Assembly: GCA_963700045.1 (NCBI GenBank)
Contig: CAVOWK010000025.1
Location: 62,001-126,000 of the forward strand
Origin: RPQJ01 sp963700045
Lineage (GTDB): Bacteria; Pseudomonadota; Gammaproteobacteria; Steroidobacterales; Steroidobacteraceae
DNA length: 64,000 nt
Direction: 5' to 3'
A program made the translations under genes and the position numbers. Positions 1-7,963 of this stretch are shown piece by piece. The notes below the pieces were generated by a model. That model was not told the origin of the DNA. It saw nothing but the letters and a program-made list of their open reading frames with translations, and searched no databases. Every line of letters begins with the position of its first letter. Positions within the stretch are counted from its first letter, which is position 1.

Positions 1-1572
1 TCGGGCCGGCACGTGGCCGCCGCGAGCGCGAGGGCCAGCACGTTGCGCGTGTCGGCCGGGTCGATCACGCCGTCGTCCCAGAGCCGCGCGCTGGCATACG
101 TGGGGTGACCCTGGGTTTCGTACTGGCCACGGATCTCGTCGCGAAACTTCTGTTCGTCGTCCTGCGGCCACTCCTCGCCCCGGCGCTGCAGCCCTTCGCG
201 CTTGACGATCGCCAGCACCGTGGCGGCCTGCTCGCCTCCCATCACCGAGATCCGCGAGTTGGGCCAGGTCCAGAGGAAGCGGCCGCCGTACGCGCGACCG
301 CACATCGCGTAGTTGCCTGCCCCGAACGAGCCGCCGATGATCACGGTGAACTTCGGCACCGACGCACAGGCCACGGCCGTCACCATCTTGGCGCCGTCGC
401 GAGCGATGCCGCCGGCTTCGTACTTGCGGCCGACCATGAAGCCGGTGATGTTCTGCAGGAACACGAGCGGCACGCGCCGGCGATTGCACAGTTCGATGAA
501 GTGCGCGCCCTTGAGCGCAGATTCCGAGAACAGCACGCCATTGTTCGCGATGATGCCCACCGGGTAACCGGCGATCCGTGCGAAGCCGCAGACGAGCGTC
601 GTGCCGTAGAGTTCCTTGAACTCGTCGAACTCGGACGCGTCGACGAGACGCGCGATCACTTCGCGCACGTCGTAGGGGTGACGCGTGTCCCGCGGCACGA
701 CTCCGTACAGTTCTTCGGCTGCATAGATCGGCGCGCGCGCCGGCTCGGGCGGTGGCTTCGAGCCACTGCGGTTCAGGTTGCCGACCAGCCGCCGCGCCAT
801 CCACAGCGCGTGCGCGTCGTTGTCGGCCAGGTAATCGACCACGCCGGACTGCCGGGCGTGCACGTCGCCGCCACCCAGCGTCTCGGCGTCGACGCGCTCG
901 CCCGTGGCGGCCTGCACCAGCGGCGGACCGCCCAGGAAGATCGTGCCCTGTTCGCGCACGATGATGGCCTCGTCGCACATCGCCGGGACGTACGCGCCAC
1001 CTGCCGTGCACGAACCCATCACCACGGCCAGCTGCGGAATCCCGCGCGCCGACATCTGCGCCTGGTTGTAGAAGATGCGGCCGAAGTGTTCGCGGTCGGG
1101 GAAGACGTCGTCCTGCCGCGGCAGGAACGCGCCGCCCGAGTCGACCAGGTAGATGCAGGGCAGCCGGTTCTCGAGCGCCACCTCCTGCGCACGCAAGTGC
1201 TTGCGCACGGTGATCGGGTAATACGTGCCACCCTTCACCGTCGCGTCGTTGCCGACGATGACGCATTCGAGGCCCGATACGCGGCCGATACCGGCCACGA
1301 CACCGCCGCTCGGGATCCAGTCTTCGTACAGGTTGTGTCCTGCGAGCTGGCCGATCTCGAGGAAGGGCGTGCCCGGATCGAGCAGCCGGTCGATACGATC
1401 GCGCACCAGCAGCTTGTCGCGGCTCTCGTGCTGGGCACGTGCGGCCGCGGAGCCGCCTGCGCGGACCTTGCGCCGCGAGTTCACGGAGTTCGGCGGCCAG
1501 CGCGCGGTTGACGGCCTGGTTGGCCGTGAACTCAGCGCCATGCCGGTCGATGCGAGTCTGCAGCACGCTCAT
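1..1572 (-). CDS. liuB: Methylcrotonyl-CoA carboxylase, carboxyltransferase (beta) subunit; runs off left edge, one frameshift
   Basis: This is the carboxyltransferase half of the biotin enzyme that carboxylates 3-methylcrotonyl-CoA to 3-methylglutaconyl-CoA in leucine breakdown. Reading the minus strand gives the acetyl-CoA-carboxylase-type carboxyltransferase fold, including LEIGQLAGHNLYEDWIPSGG near the start, and GGAYVPAMCDEAIIV and GGSFGAGNYAMCGRAYGG further in. The frame is open to base 1, where the protein is within a few dozen residues of its usual end. The ATG at 1572 has an AGGGGAG ribosome site 9 bases upstream. The reading frame changes once, near 1467 (CAAGGTC, where CAAGTC would keep the frame), a net +1. 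It is the last gene of the isovalerate/leucine operon, 31 bases after the CitE-like gene. No biotin-carboxylase alpha subunit is visible; it would lie to the left of the window. Confidence 0.88.
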   Translation of the reverse strand, partial: MSVLQTRIDRHGAEFTANQAVNRALAAELRELAAQGPRRRLRGRTCPAREPRQAAGARSYRPAARSGHALPRDRPARRTQPVRRLDPERRCRGRYRPRIGPRMRHRRQRRDGEGWHVLPDHRAQALACAGGGAREPAALHLPGRLGRRVPAAAGRRLPRPRTLRPHLLQPGADVGARDSAAGRGDGFVHGRWRVRPGDVRRGHHRARTGHDLPGRSAAGAGRHGRARRRRDAGWRRRARPAVRRGRLPGRQRRARAVDGAAAGRQPEPQWLEATARAGARADLCSRRTVRSRAAGHASPLRRARSDRASRRRVRVRRVQGTLRHDARLRLRTDRRLPGGHHREQWRAVLGICAQGRALHRTVQSPARAARVPAEHHRLHGRPQVRSRRHRSRRRQDGDGRGLCVGAEVHRDHRRLVRGRQLRDVRSRVRRPLPLDLAQLADLGDGRRAGRHGAGDRQARRAAAPGRGVAAGRRTEVSRRDPWPVRNPGSPHVCQRAALGRRRDRPGRHAQRAGPRARGGHVPAR

Positions 1573-1603
1573 GCTTCGAGTCTCCCCTTGCGCGGTGCGC
1601 GGA

Positions 1604-2467
1604 TCAGCGGCGTTCGAGCGCGGCCAGGATGCGCTCGGCCTGCTTGACGTGCGGTCGGTCGATCATGCGGCCGTCGAGCGCCACGGCGCCCTGCCCGCCC
1701 GCGGCGGACATCAGTTCGATGACGCGTCGCGCCCAGCCCACCTCGTCGTCGGTCGGGGTGAACGCTGCGTGAATCGGTGCGAGCTGTGCCGGATGGATCG
1801 CGAGTTTGCCGACGAAGCCGTCGCGACGGGAAGCCTGCGCCCGACGCTCGACGGCTGCGACATCCTTGAATTCGATGTCGGTCGTGTCGTAGGCGGCAAT
1901 CCCTGCGGCAGCCGCCATCAACAGGCACGACGAGCGCGCCAGCCGGAACGTGAACTCGAAATCGCCGTCGGCGGTGCGATTGGCCGAGGCGCCGACGTCG
2001 GCAGCCAGGTCTTCGGCTCCCCACGTGTAGCCGATGACTCGCGCCGGTGGCGCGGTAAAGGTCGAACCACTCAGCACGGCCTGTGCGGTCTCGGTGATCA
2101 GCGCGATCACCTTGATCGCGCCGCACGGGTGGCCGTGCTGCGCTTCGAGCGCTTCGAGCCAGTGATCGAGCCGGTGCAGGTCGACGCCGTTGCGAGCCTT
2201 CGGCAACACGATGCCGTCGGGTCGCGCCGCGACCACGGCTGCAAGGTCTGGGAGTGCATCGTCGGTCTGCACCGGGTTGATGCGCACCCACAGCGGGATC
2301 GATCGCCCGGTCGTGCGCAGCAGGTCCGCCACGTCGAGCCGGGCCTGCGGACGCGTGACTGGCGTCACCGCGTCTTCGAGATCGCAGATCACCGCATCGG
2401 CGCCGCTCGCCAGTGCCTTCGCGAATCGATCCGGCCGGTCGCCGGGCACGAACAGCAGCGAGCGCAT
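1604..2467 (-). CDS. HpcH/HpaI (CitE-like) CoA-ester lyase
   Basis: A 287-residue protein of the HpcH/HpaI aldolase and citrate-lyase-beta family, which cleaves malyl-CoA-like or citramalyl-CoA-like thioesters in a Mg2+-dependent TIM barrel. The start MRSLLFVPGDRPDRFAKA is the usual family opening. DAVICDLEDAV carries the acidic metal-binding region, VWVRINP-type and VLPKA strands follow, and GKLAIHPAQL is near the end. Its ATG shares one base with the stop of the upstream MaoC gene (TGATG), so the two are probably translationally coupled. The real start is 2467; a longer open frame extending to 3979 is only an antisense-like shadow over the neighbouring genes. The exact substrate cannot be read from the sequence. 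Its place in a leucine/isovalerate operon suggests a branched or C5 CoA ester. Confidence 0.85.
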   Translation of the reverse strand: MRSLLFVPGDRPDRFAKALASGADAVICDLEDAVTPVTRPQARLDVADLLRTTGRSIPLWVRINPVQTDDALPDLAAVVAARPDGIVLPKARNGVDLHRLDHWLEALEAQHGHPCGAIKVIALITETAQAVLSGSTFTAPPARVIGYTWGAEDLAADVGASANRTADGDFEFTFRLARSSCLLMAAAAGIAAYDTTDIEFKDVAAVERRAQASRRDGFVGKLAIHPAQLAPIHAAFTPTDDEVGWARRVIELMSAAGGQGAVALDGRMIDRPHVKQAERILAALERR

Positions 2468-2934
2468 CAGGCTGCTCCTGTCGGCAGCTTCTTCATCAGC
2501 GCCATGCGCTTGCACACGGCCACTTCCTCGCCGCGCTGGTTGAAGCAGCGGTGGACGAACGTGACGATGCCCGCGCCCGGGCGGGACTTGCTCTCGCGCA
2601 TCTCGTGCACGATCGATTCGGTGCGCAGGGTGTCGCCGATGAACACGGGCCTGGGAAAGCGGACCTCGTCCCAGCCGAGATTGGCGACGGTCGTTCCCAG
2701 CGTGGTGTCGGCGACGGAGACGCCGACCATCAGGCTCAGCGTGAAGCAGCTGTTCACGATGCGCGTCCCGAACTCGGAGGCCTTCATGTATTCCTCGTCG
2801 AGGTGCAGGGCCGCCGGATTGTGCGTGAGCGCGCTGAAGATGAGGTTGTCGGCCTCGGTGACCGTCCGGCGCAGCACGTGCTCGAACCGCTGGCCCAAGC
2901 TGAACTGCTCGAAATAGAGCCCGCCCATCGGCAT
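2467..2934 (-). CDS. MaoC-like (R)-enoyl-CoA hydratase
   Basis: A 155-residue single hot-dog-domain protein of the MaoC dehydratase family, which hydrates enoyl-CoA esters or acts on mesaconyl-CoA-like substrates. It opens with YFEQFSLGQRFEH and carries the SALTHNPAALHLDEEYMK segment; the equivalent D/N...H pair forms the hydratase catalytic dyad in this family. ATG at 2934 is preceded by AGGGAGAAC with good spacing. It lies 18 bases after the isovaleryl-CoA dehydrogenase stop and overlaps the CitE-like lyase start by one base. The pairing of MaoC with a CitE-like lyase resembles mesaconyl-CoA hydratase plus citramalyl-CoA lyase modules, but that assignment is inference. Confidence 0.85.
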   Translation of the reverse strand: MPMGGLYFEQFSLGQRFEHVLRRTVTEADNLIFSALTHNPAALHLDEEYMKASEFGTRIVNSCFTLSLMVGVSVADTTLGTTVANLGWDEVRFPRPVFIGDTLRTESIVHEMRESKSRPGAGIVTFVHRCFNQRGEEVAVCKRMALMKKLPTGAA

Positions 2935-2952
2935 CGTCGTTCTCCCTGTGCT

Positions 2953-4110
2953 TCAGGCCGTCGCGGCGAACAGCTCGCGACCGATCAGCATGCGGCGGAT
3001 CTCGCTGGTGCCCGCGCCGATCTCGTAGAGCTTGGCGTCGCGCAGGATACGCCCGGTCGGGTAGTCGTTGATGTAGCCGTTGCCGCCGAGCGCCTGGATG
3101 CCGTCCAGCGCCACCTGCGTCGCCTTTTCCGCGGCCAGCAGAATGCAGCCCGCCGCGTCCATGCGCGTGGTCCTGCCCGCATCGCAGGCCCTGGCGACGG
3201 CATAGACGTAGGCGCAGCACGAGCTGAGCGTCGTGTACATGTCGGCCAGTTTGCCCTGCATCAGCTGGAACGAGCCAATCGGCGCGCCGAACTGCCTGCG
3301 CTCGTGCACGTAGGGCACGACACAATCGAACACGGCGCGCATCAGTCCCAGCGGCCCGCCGGCGAGCACGACACGCTCGTAGTCGAGGCCGCTCATCAAC
3401 ACGCGGGCGCCCTGTCCCACCTGTGCCAGGACGTTTTCGGCGGGCACTTCGCAATCTTCGAACACCAGTTCGCAGGTGTCCGATCCGCGCATGCCGAGCT
3501 TGTCGAGTTTCGGGGCGGTCGAGAAACCCTTGAACCCCTTTTCGACCAGGAACGCCGTGACACCCTTGTGTCCGGCAGCGGGGTCGACGGTGGCGTACAC
3601 GACCAGCGTGTCGGCGACCGGCCCGTTGGTGATCCACATCTTGCTGCCGTTCAGCACATAGCGGTCGCCCTGCGGCCGCGCGTGCAGGCGCATGCTCATC
3701 ACGTCGGAGCCGGAGCCGGGTTCGCTCATTGCCAGCGCGCCGACGTGTTCGCCTGAGAGCAGCTTCGGCAGGTATCGCGCCTTCTGCGCCTGCGTGCCCC
3801 AGCGGTGGATCTGGTTGACGCAGAGGTTCGAGTGCGCGCCATACGACAGCCCCACGCTGCCCGATGCGCGACTGATCTCTTCCATCGCGATGACGTGTGC
3901 GAGGTAACCCATGCCCGTACCGCCGAACTCCGGCGTCACGGTGATGCCCAGCAGACCGAGGTCGCCGAACTTGCGCCACAGGTCCACGGGAAATTCGTTG
4001 TTGCGATCGATGCCGGCTGCGCGGGGTGCGATCTCGGCGGCGGCGAAGCTGCGCACCGTCTCCCGCAGGAGGTCGATGTCCTCACCCAGGCCGAAGTCGA
4101 AGTCGAACAT
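2953..4110 (-). CDS. liuA: Isovaleryl-CoA dehydrogenase
   Basis: An FAD acyl-CoA dehydrogenase of about 385 residues that oxidises isovaleryl-CoA to 3-methylcrotonyl-CoA, the step before the carboxylase encoded downstream. The signatures ALAMSEPGSGSDVMSM, WITNGPVADTLVVYA and QALGGNGYINDYPTGRILRD are typical of the family. The catalytic Glu that distinguishes isovaleryl-CoA dehydrogenase from other acyl-CoA dehydrogenases is present in LDYERVVLAGGPLG (about residue 245). I chose the ATG at 4110 (MFDFDFGLG) over the upstream start at 4164. It matches the family N-terminus, and the longer version would run through the regulatory palindrome. It is first in the operon and diverges from the GntR gene. 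Confidence 0.92.
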   Translation of the reverse strand: MFDFDFGLGEDIDLLRETVRSFAAAEIAPRAAGIDRNNEFPVDLWRKFGDLGLLGITVTPEFGGTGMGYLAHVIAMEEISRASGSVGLSYGAHSNLCVNQIHRWGTQAQKARYLPKLLSGEHVGALAMSEPGSGSDVMSMRLHARPQGDRYVLNGSKMWITNGPVADTLVVYATVDPAAGHKGVTAFLVEKGFKGFSTAPKLDKLGMRGSDTCELVFEDCEVPAENVLAQVGQGARVLMSGLDYERVVLAGGPLGLMRAVFDCVVPYVHERRQFGAPIGSFQLMQGKLADMYTTLSSCCAYVYAVARACDAGRTTRMDAAGCILLAAEKATQVALDGIQALGGNGYINDYPTGRILRDAKLYEIGAGTSEIRRMLIGRELFAATA

Positions 4111-4126
4111 GGCGGTCACCCCGGTG

Positions 4127-4180
4127 TTGCGTGGTCGTTCAATGGGCTCTATATTGTCCGACAATCGGACTATCCGTCAA
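4127..4180. promoter_or_regulatory. Divergent promoter region between liuA and the GntR gene
   Basis: On the plus strand a -35-like TTGCGT (4127-4132) is separated by 17 bases from a -10-like TATATT (4150-4155), placed to transcribe the GntR gene. On the minus strand TTGACG (4180-4175) and GACAAT (4158-4153) with 16-base spacing could serve liuA. Both -10 elements overlap the palindromic operator. These are consensus matches by eye only. Confidence 0.4.
4153..4165. promoter_or_regulatory. Palindromic operator, GntR/FadR-type
   Basis: ATTGTCCGACAAT is a perfect 13-base palindrome and fits the t-n-GT-nnn-AC-n-a pattern known for FadR-subfamily GntR regulators. A second dyad, GTCCGA-CAA-TCGGAC (4156-4170), overlaps it. 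The site covers both divergent -10 elements, as expected for an autoregulated repressor of the leucine operon. Confidence 0.6.
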
Positions 4181-4192
4181 TCGAGACGCACC

Positions 4193-4960
4193 ATGACCGA
4201 GTCGACCCCCGTCTATAAGGCGCCGCTGTTCGAGCCCCTCACCCGTCAGCCGGCCTCGCATCGCATCTCTACGGTGATCGAACAGAAGATCCTGCGGCGC
4301 AGCCTGCGTCCCGGCGATGCCCTGCCGACCGAAACCGAGTTGGCCGAGCAATTCGCGGTCAATCGCTCGACGGTGCGTGAGGCGTTGCGGCGACTGGAAT
4401 CGGCCGGGCTCGTGGGCCGCGAAGGTGGCAGCAAGCGGCTCAAGGTCACTCGCCCCGGCCACGCGGAAACCGCGTCGCGCGTTGGACGCACCCTCGCCCT
4501 GGACGACGTCACCTTTATCGAGTTATGGGAGGCCATGCGTGCCGTGGCGCCGCGGGTAGCGGCACTCTCCGCCGAGCACGGCACCGCCGACGATCTCGCC
4601 GTGCTCGAGGCGATCGTCGCGGCCGTCGAAACGGCCCGCAGCGCAGACGGCGCCGTGACCCAGGTCGTCGAGTTCTTCGGCAAACTGGCCGAATTGAGCG
4701 GCAACCGCGTGCTGCAGCTCGCCATGCAGCCGGTCACTCGTTTGCTCGCTCCTTCCCTGCGCCGCATGATCGATCGCGTCCCGCAGGGACGCACGCGAAT
4801 CCTCGTTGCTCAGCGCTGCATCGTGGAAGCCATCCGTGAACGCAAGCCCGACGAGGCCGAGTCCTGGATGACGCGGCACGTGCAGGACTTCCGTCGGGGT
4901 TACGAACTCGCCGGCATCGCGCTCGATACGAAGGTCGGCATCGGTTCGATGGCCGATTAG
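4193..4960 (+). CDS. GntR-family (FadR subfamily) transcriptional regulator
   Basis: A 255-residue regulator. The N-terminal winged helix-turn-helix (about residues 20-90) contains LPTETELAEQFAVNRSTVREALRRLESAGLV in the usual GntR arrangement. It is followed by an all-helical FCD-type effector domain whose conserved H and D/E residues normally bind metal plus an organic acid or acyl-CoA. The ATG at 4193 gives MTESTPVYKAPLF; longer frames upstream would cross the operator. It is transcribed away from liuA, with a palindrome between them, so it most likely controls the isovalerate operon and itself. The effector is unknown; a leucine-derived CoA ester or keto acid is a reasonable guess. Confidence 0.88.
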   Translation: MTESTPVYKAPLFEPLTRQPASHRISTVIEQKILRRSLRPGDALPTETELAEQFAVNRSTVREALRRLESAGLVGREGGSKRLKVTRPGHAETASRVGRTLALDDVTFIELWEAMRAVAPRVAALSAEHGTADDLAVLEAIVAAVETARSADGAVTQVVEFFGKLAELSGNRVLQLAMQPVTRLLAPSLRRMIDRVPQGRTRILVAQRCIVEAIRERKPDEAESWMTRHVQDFRRGYELAGIALDTKVGIGSMAD

Positions 4961-5079
4961 CGCAGGCTGTTGGCGGTCGTCGCCAGCTGACGCGCATGAT
5001 GCTGATGATTGGCCCGCGCTGCCCGCCTGGAGCACCCGGTCAACGCAGCGTCCTTTGGCTCCGCTAGACTGCGGCTCGG

Positions 5080-5166
5080 GCCCCGGTGGCGAAACCGGTA
5101 GACGCTACGGACTTAAAATCCGTTTCCCGCAAGGGAGTGCCAGTTCGAGTCTGGCCCGGGGCACCA
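5080..5166 (+). tRNA. tRNA-Leu (anticodon UAA)
   Basis: An 87-base cloverleaf. Acceptor stem GCCCCGG (5080-5086) pairs with CCGGGGC (5156-5162), followed by A and an encoded CCA (5164-5166). The anticodon stem ACGGA/TCCGT encloses the loop CTTAAAA, giving anticodon TAA. The long variable arm (CCCGCAAGGG) is the class II feature of leucine tRNAs, and GTTCGAG marks the T arm. A TAGACT -10-like element lies at 5065-5070. Confidence 0.95.
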
Positions 5167-5209
5167 GCGATCGAATCCGGCGAACCGGGCTGCTTCCCGC
5201 CCGAAGCGT

Positions 5210-5413
5210 TCAGGCGCGGCTCGGCCCTCCGCCCAGCACCCGGGCCGGTAGCATCACGATCGAACGCAGGAACGCGAAGACACCTTCGAAAACGATGCCG
5301 AGCAAGCGGAACGGCAGCGTGACCAGCCAGACCAGCGGCCACAGTAGTACAGCCAGGATGGCGAGCGGCCAGCAGAGCACGAACAGCAGCAGCCACAACA
5401 AGAACTTCAGCAT
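5210..5413 (-). CDS. Small two-helix membrane protein, function unknown
   Basis: A 67-residue, very hydrophobic protein beginning MLKFLLWLLLFVLCWPLAIL. It has two predicted membrane segments (about residues 3-22 and 24-45) and a short cytoplasmic-type tail ending GGGPSRA. The ATG at 5413 has a strong GGAGGG ribosome site 7 bases upstream, which favours this start over the longer frame to 5692. Similar short Leu/Trp/Pro-rich membrane proteins occur in Gammaproteobacteria, but I know of no assigned role. It stands alone between tRNA-Leu and a divergent membrane-anchored protein. Confidence 0.7.
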   Translation of the reverse strand: MLKFLLWLLLFVLCWPLAILAVLLWPLVWLVTLPFRLLGIVFEGVFAFLRSIVMLPARVLGGGPSRA

Positions 5414-5594
5414 CGCATTCCCTCCGCGGACGGCTGCGAATGTACACGTAATCGCCGTGCGCAATGTGTCGTTCGCCGCTGCACACGCACGGTTCAGCGC
5501 GTTGCCGGCTTGTCGACAGTTGCCACCGCTTGCAAGTACGCTCCGTCCGGCTTCGGCGCACGCCGGCGCCGAATCGAGGGGCAACTTCCGTACC

Positions 5595-6383
5595 ATGATC
5601 CTGCGCCACGTCATCGCACATTTCCGCAAGCAGGAATGGACGGCGATCGCCATCGACTTCGTCATCGTCGTCGTCGGCGTCTTCGTCGGCATTCAAGTCG
5701 CAAACTGGAATGAGCGCGAAGCCGACAAGCGACTGGGGCGTGCCTATGCCGAACGACTGACTTCGGATCTTGGCAAAGACCTGGTCGCGCGCCGCGCGCT
5801 CGCTGGCTATTACGGCGCCGTCTTGGACAGCGTCGAGCGCACAAACGCGCTGCTCGCCGATCCGCAGTCGGACGCGCAGGAACTGGTCGTCAGCGCGTAC
5901 CGGGCAAGCGAGATCAACTACGCACCGCAGACGCGCGCGACCTGGGACGAAATCGTCTCCTCCGGCGACACCGGCCTGCTGCCACGCGCCGCGCTCGAAA
6001 GCGGCGTTATGGATTACTATGCCGGGGACACGGCGCGCCTGGTCTTCGAGTCGGTGTCCGATTCCGCCTATCGGCATCGCGTGCGCACCATAATCCCGCT
6101 CAACCTCCAGAAGGCACTGCGCGAGGGGTGCAGCGATGTCCGCAATGACGCGCAGGAGATAGTCGGCTTCATGCCGGACTGTGAGCTGAAAGTCGCCTCC
6201 GATGCGATAGAGGCGACGGCTGCCGCGCTGCGGACCGACGCGGGGATTCAGGCGGAATTGCGCTATCAGTATTCGGATGTGTTTTCGGCGCGCGCTAACA
6301 TCAGCGGCGACGTCGTCTTCCTCGAACGCGCCCTCTTGGCGCTCCAAGGCGCGCAATCGCCCGCGGCGGAGAGCAACCCATGA
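5595..6383 (+). CDS. Membrane-anchored protein of unknown function
   Basis: A 262-residue protein with one N-terminal membrane helix (FVIVVVGVFVGIQVANW, about residues 23-39) preceded by a basic amphipathic stretch, MILRHVIAHFRKQEW. The remainder is a mainly helical soluble domain. The opening, in which a helix-breaking QEWTAIAIDF leads into an ILxGxxVGxQxxNWNE-type anchor, recurs in a widespread family of uncharacterised proteobacterial proteins. There is no recognisable catalytic motif. The ATG at 5595 is chosen because it gives that conserved N-terminus; the upstream part of the open frame covers the tRNA gene and is spurious. Confidence 0.72.
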   Translation: MILRHVIAHFRKQEWTAIAIDFVIVVVGVFVGIQVANWNEREADKRLGRAYAERLTSDLGKDLVARRALAGYYGAVLDSVERTNALLADPQSDAQELVVSAYRASEINYAPQTRATWDEIVSSGDTGLLPRAALESGVMDYYAGDTARLVFESVSDSAYRHRVRTIIPLNLQKALREGCSDVRNDAQEIVGFMPDCELKVASDAIEATAAALRTDAGIQAELRYQYSDVFSARANISGDVVFLERALLALQGAQSPAAESNP

Positions 6384-6447
6384 CCGCACGCGCGCGATGA
6401 TCTAAGCTTCGGCGCAGCCGTCGGACCGACGGCCGCCGGAGCCTTCC

Positions 6448-7176
6448 ATGATCGAATTGTTCACGGCCGCGACCCCCAACGGCCACAAAGTCTCCATCGC
6501 GCTCGAAGAACTCGCGCTTCCCTACCAGATGCGCGTGATCGATTTTTCCAAAGGCGAGCAGCGGGAGCCGTGGTTCCTGCAGATCAATCCGAACGGTCGC
6601 ATTCCCGCCATCGTCGATCACGCGGCGGATGATTTCGCAGTGTTCGAATCGGGCGCGATCCTGATCTACCTGGCGGAGAAGACTGGCAAGCTCATGCCCA
6701 CTGACGCCAGGGGCCGCTCGCTCGTCATGCAGTGGCTGATGTTCCAGATGGGCGGCGTCGGTCCGATGATGGGCCAGGCGAACGTCTTCTTCCGCTACTT
6801 CCCCGAGAAGATCCAGCCCGCGATCGACCGCTACCAGGCCGAAGTGAAACGGCTGTTCACGGTACTCGACGGCCACCTCGCCAATCATGAGTACCTTGCC
6901 GGCGACTATTCGATCGCCGACATCGCGAACTGGGCGTGGGTGCGCACGTCGAAATGGTCCGGTGTGCCGTTCGCCGACTTGCCGCATCTCACGCGCTGGG
7001 TGGAGCAGATCCGTCAACGTCCTGCGGTGCAGAAAGGCATCCTGATGCCGCCGTCGAAGCTGACCGGAAACGAAGACAACAGCGACAAGGCGCGCCAGTT
7101 CGTCGAGGAGGCCCGCAAGATGGTCGTCACGGGCACCGGCAAGGGCATGGACCCTGGGGCGCCAGGCGCGAAGTAG
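6448..7176 (+). CDS. Glutathione S-transferase, YfcG/Ure2-like
   Basis: A 242-residue cytosolic glutathione transferase. The N-terminal thioredoxin fold starts MIELFTAATPNGHKVSIALE, with Thr9 and Asn11 in the positions YfcG-type enzymes use in place of a catalytic Tyr. NPNGRIPAIVDH supplies the cis-Pro glutathione-binding loop and FESGAILIYLAEK the gamma-glutamyl site. The helical C-terminal domain includes GDYSIADIANWAWV. YfcG relatives act as disulfide-bond reductases on glutathione. GGAG lies 7 bases before the ATG. It is followed 24 bases later by a second glutathione transferase and probably shares a transcript with it. Confidence 0.88.
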   Translation: MIELFTAATPNGHKVSIALEELALPYQMRVIDFSKGEQREPWFLQINPNGRIPAIVDHAADDFAVFESGAILIYLAEKTGKLMPTDARGRSLVMQWLMFQMGGVGPMMGQANVFFRYFPEKIQPAIDRYQAEVKRLFTVLDGHLANHEYLAGDYSIADIANWAWVRTSKWSGVPFADLPHLTRWVEQIRQRPAVQKGILMPPSKLTGNEDNSDKARQFVEEARKMVVTGTGKGMDPGAPGAK

Positions 7177-7200
7177 CAGGCAAGAAGGGAGACCGGATCA

Positions 7201-7818
7201 ATGAAGCTGCACACCTCGATCGGCGCGCCGAATCCGCGCCGTGTCAACATGTTCCTGCTCGAGAAAGGCATCACGCACATCGAGCGGCAGAACTACGACC
7301 TCAACGCGGGCGAGCATCGCAGCGCGAAGTTCACGGCCATGAATCCGATCGCGCGCGTGCCGGTGCTGGAACTCGACGACGGCCGCTTCCTCGCGGAGTC
7401 ACGTGCCATCTGCAGCTACCTCGAGAGCCTGTACCCGGAACCCAACCTGATGGGTGTCGACGCCGAGGAGCGGGCCTTCATCGAGATGGCGGACCGCCAG
7501 GTCGAATTGACGCTGCTCGCGGCCGTCGCCAACCACGTGCGTCACACCCACCCGGGACTGCTGCCGCTCGAGAACCCGCAGTTCGCGGATTACGCGGCTG
7601 AACAGGGCAGGCGCATGGTTGCGGCCGCCGCCGTTTTCGACGAATTGCTGTCCAAGCGGCCCTGGATGGCCGGCAATCGGTTCACGATTGCGGACATCAC
7701 CGCGTTCTGCGGCCTCGAATTTGCGCGCCTGGTGAAATTCCGTCCTGCCGATGCGGGGCTTAAGCACCTGGCCGACTGGCGTGAGCGAGTGGCGCTGCGC
7801 CCGAGCGCCAGGCTCTGA
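7201..7818 (+). CDS. Glutathione S-transferase
   Basis: A 205-residue glutathione transferase of a different subgroup from its neighbour. It opens MKLHTSIGAPNPRRVNMFLL and has the cis-Pro loop NPIARVPVLELDDG, then LAESRAICSYLESLYP for the glutathione gamma-glutamyl contact. The C-terminal helical domain contains GNRFTIADITAFCGLEFA. A GGGAG ribosome site precedes the ATG. Glutathione-linked functions here could detoxify formaldehyde or other electrophiles arising from demethylation, but nothing in the protein fixes a substrate. Confidence 0.87.
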   Translation: MKLHTSIGAPNPRRVNMFLLEKGITHIERQNYDLNAGEHRSAKFTAMNPIARVPVLELDDGRFLAESRAICSYLESLYPEPNLMGVDAEERAFIEMADRQVELTLLAAVANHVRHTHPGLLPLENPQFADYAAEQGRRMVAAAAVFDELLSKRPWMAGNRFTIADITAFCGLEFARLVKFRPADAGLKHLADWRERVALRPSARL

Positions 7819-7843
7819 GCCGTCAGGACCCATGCCGAAATGT

Positions 7844-7860
7844 GATGACCCCGCGTCATC
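7844..7860. promoter_or_regulatory. Inverted repeat upstream of fdsG
   Basis: GATGAC-CCCGC-GTCATC is a perfect 6-base inverted repeat with a 5-base spacer, about 105 bases before the fdsG start. Its size would suit a LysR-type or other dimeric regulator. No adjacent regulator gene is present and no convincing promoter pair can be placed around it, so the role is speculative. Confidence 0.35.
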
Positions 7861-7963
7861 CAGCGGCCGGTGCAATTTGCGTCGCCGTCCTGTAGCTCTC
7901 TGATTCTGCAGGCCTTACCATCGGCCGACGGTCGCCCCTCGGCGGCGCGGGGGAATCTGGTGC

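Noticed and set aside
105..1511. Long plus-strand frames over liuB, and similar long frames opposite fdsB, fdsA, the DMGDH genes and purU
   Set aside because: High-GC antisense shadows rich in His, Arg and Ala with no family motif, while the opposite strand encodes recognisable enzymes.
1604..3979. A 791-codon minus-strand frame that looks like a long fusion protein
   Set aside because: Its first two-thirds are arginine-rich out-of-frame translation of liuA and the MaoC gene; only the last 287 residues are a real CitE-like protein.
5086..5322. Open frame starting MAKPVDATDLKSVSRKG
   Set aside because: It is the translation of the tRNA-Leu gene and its flank, a well-known spurious protein; the cloverleaf explains the sequence.
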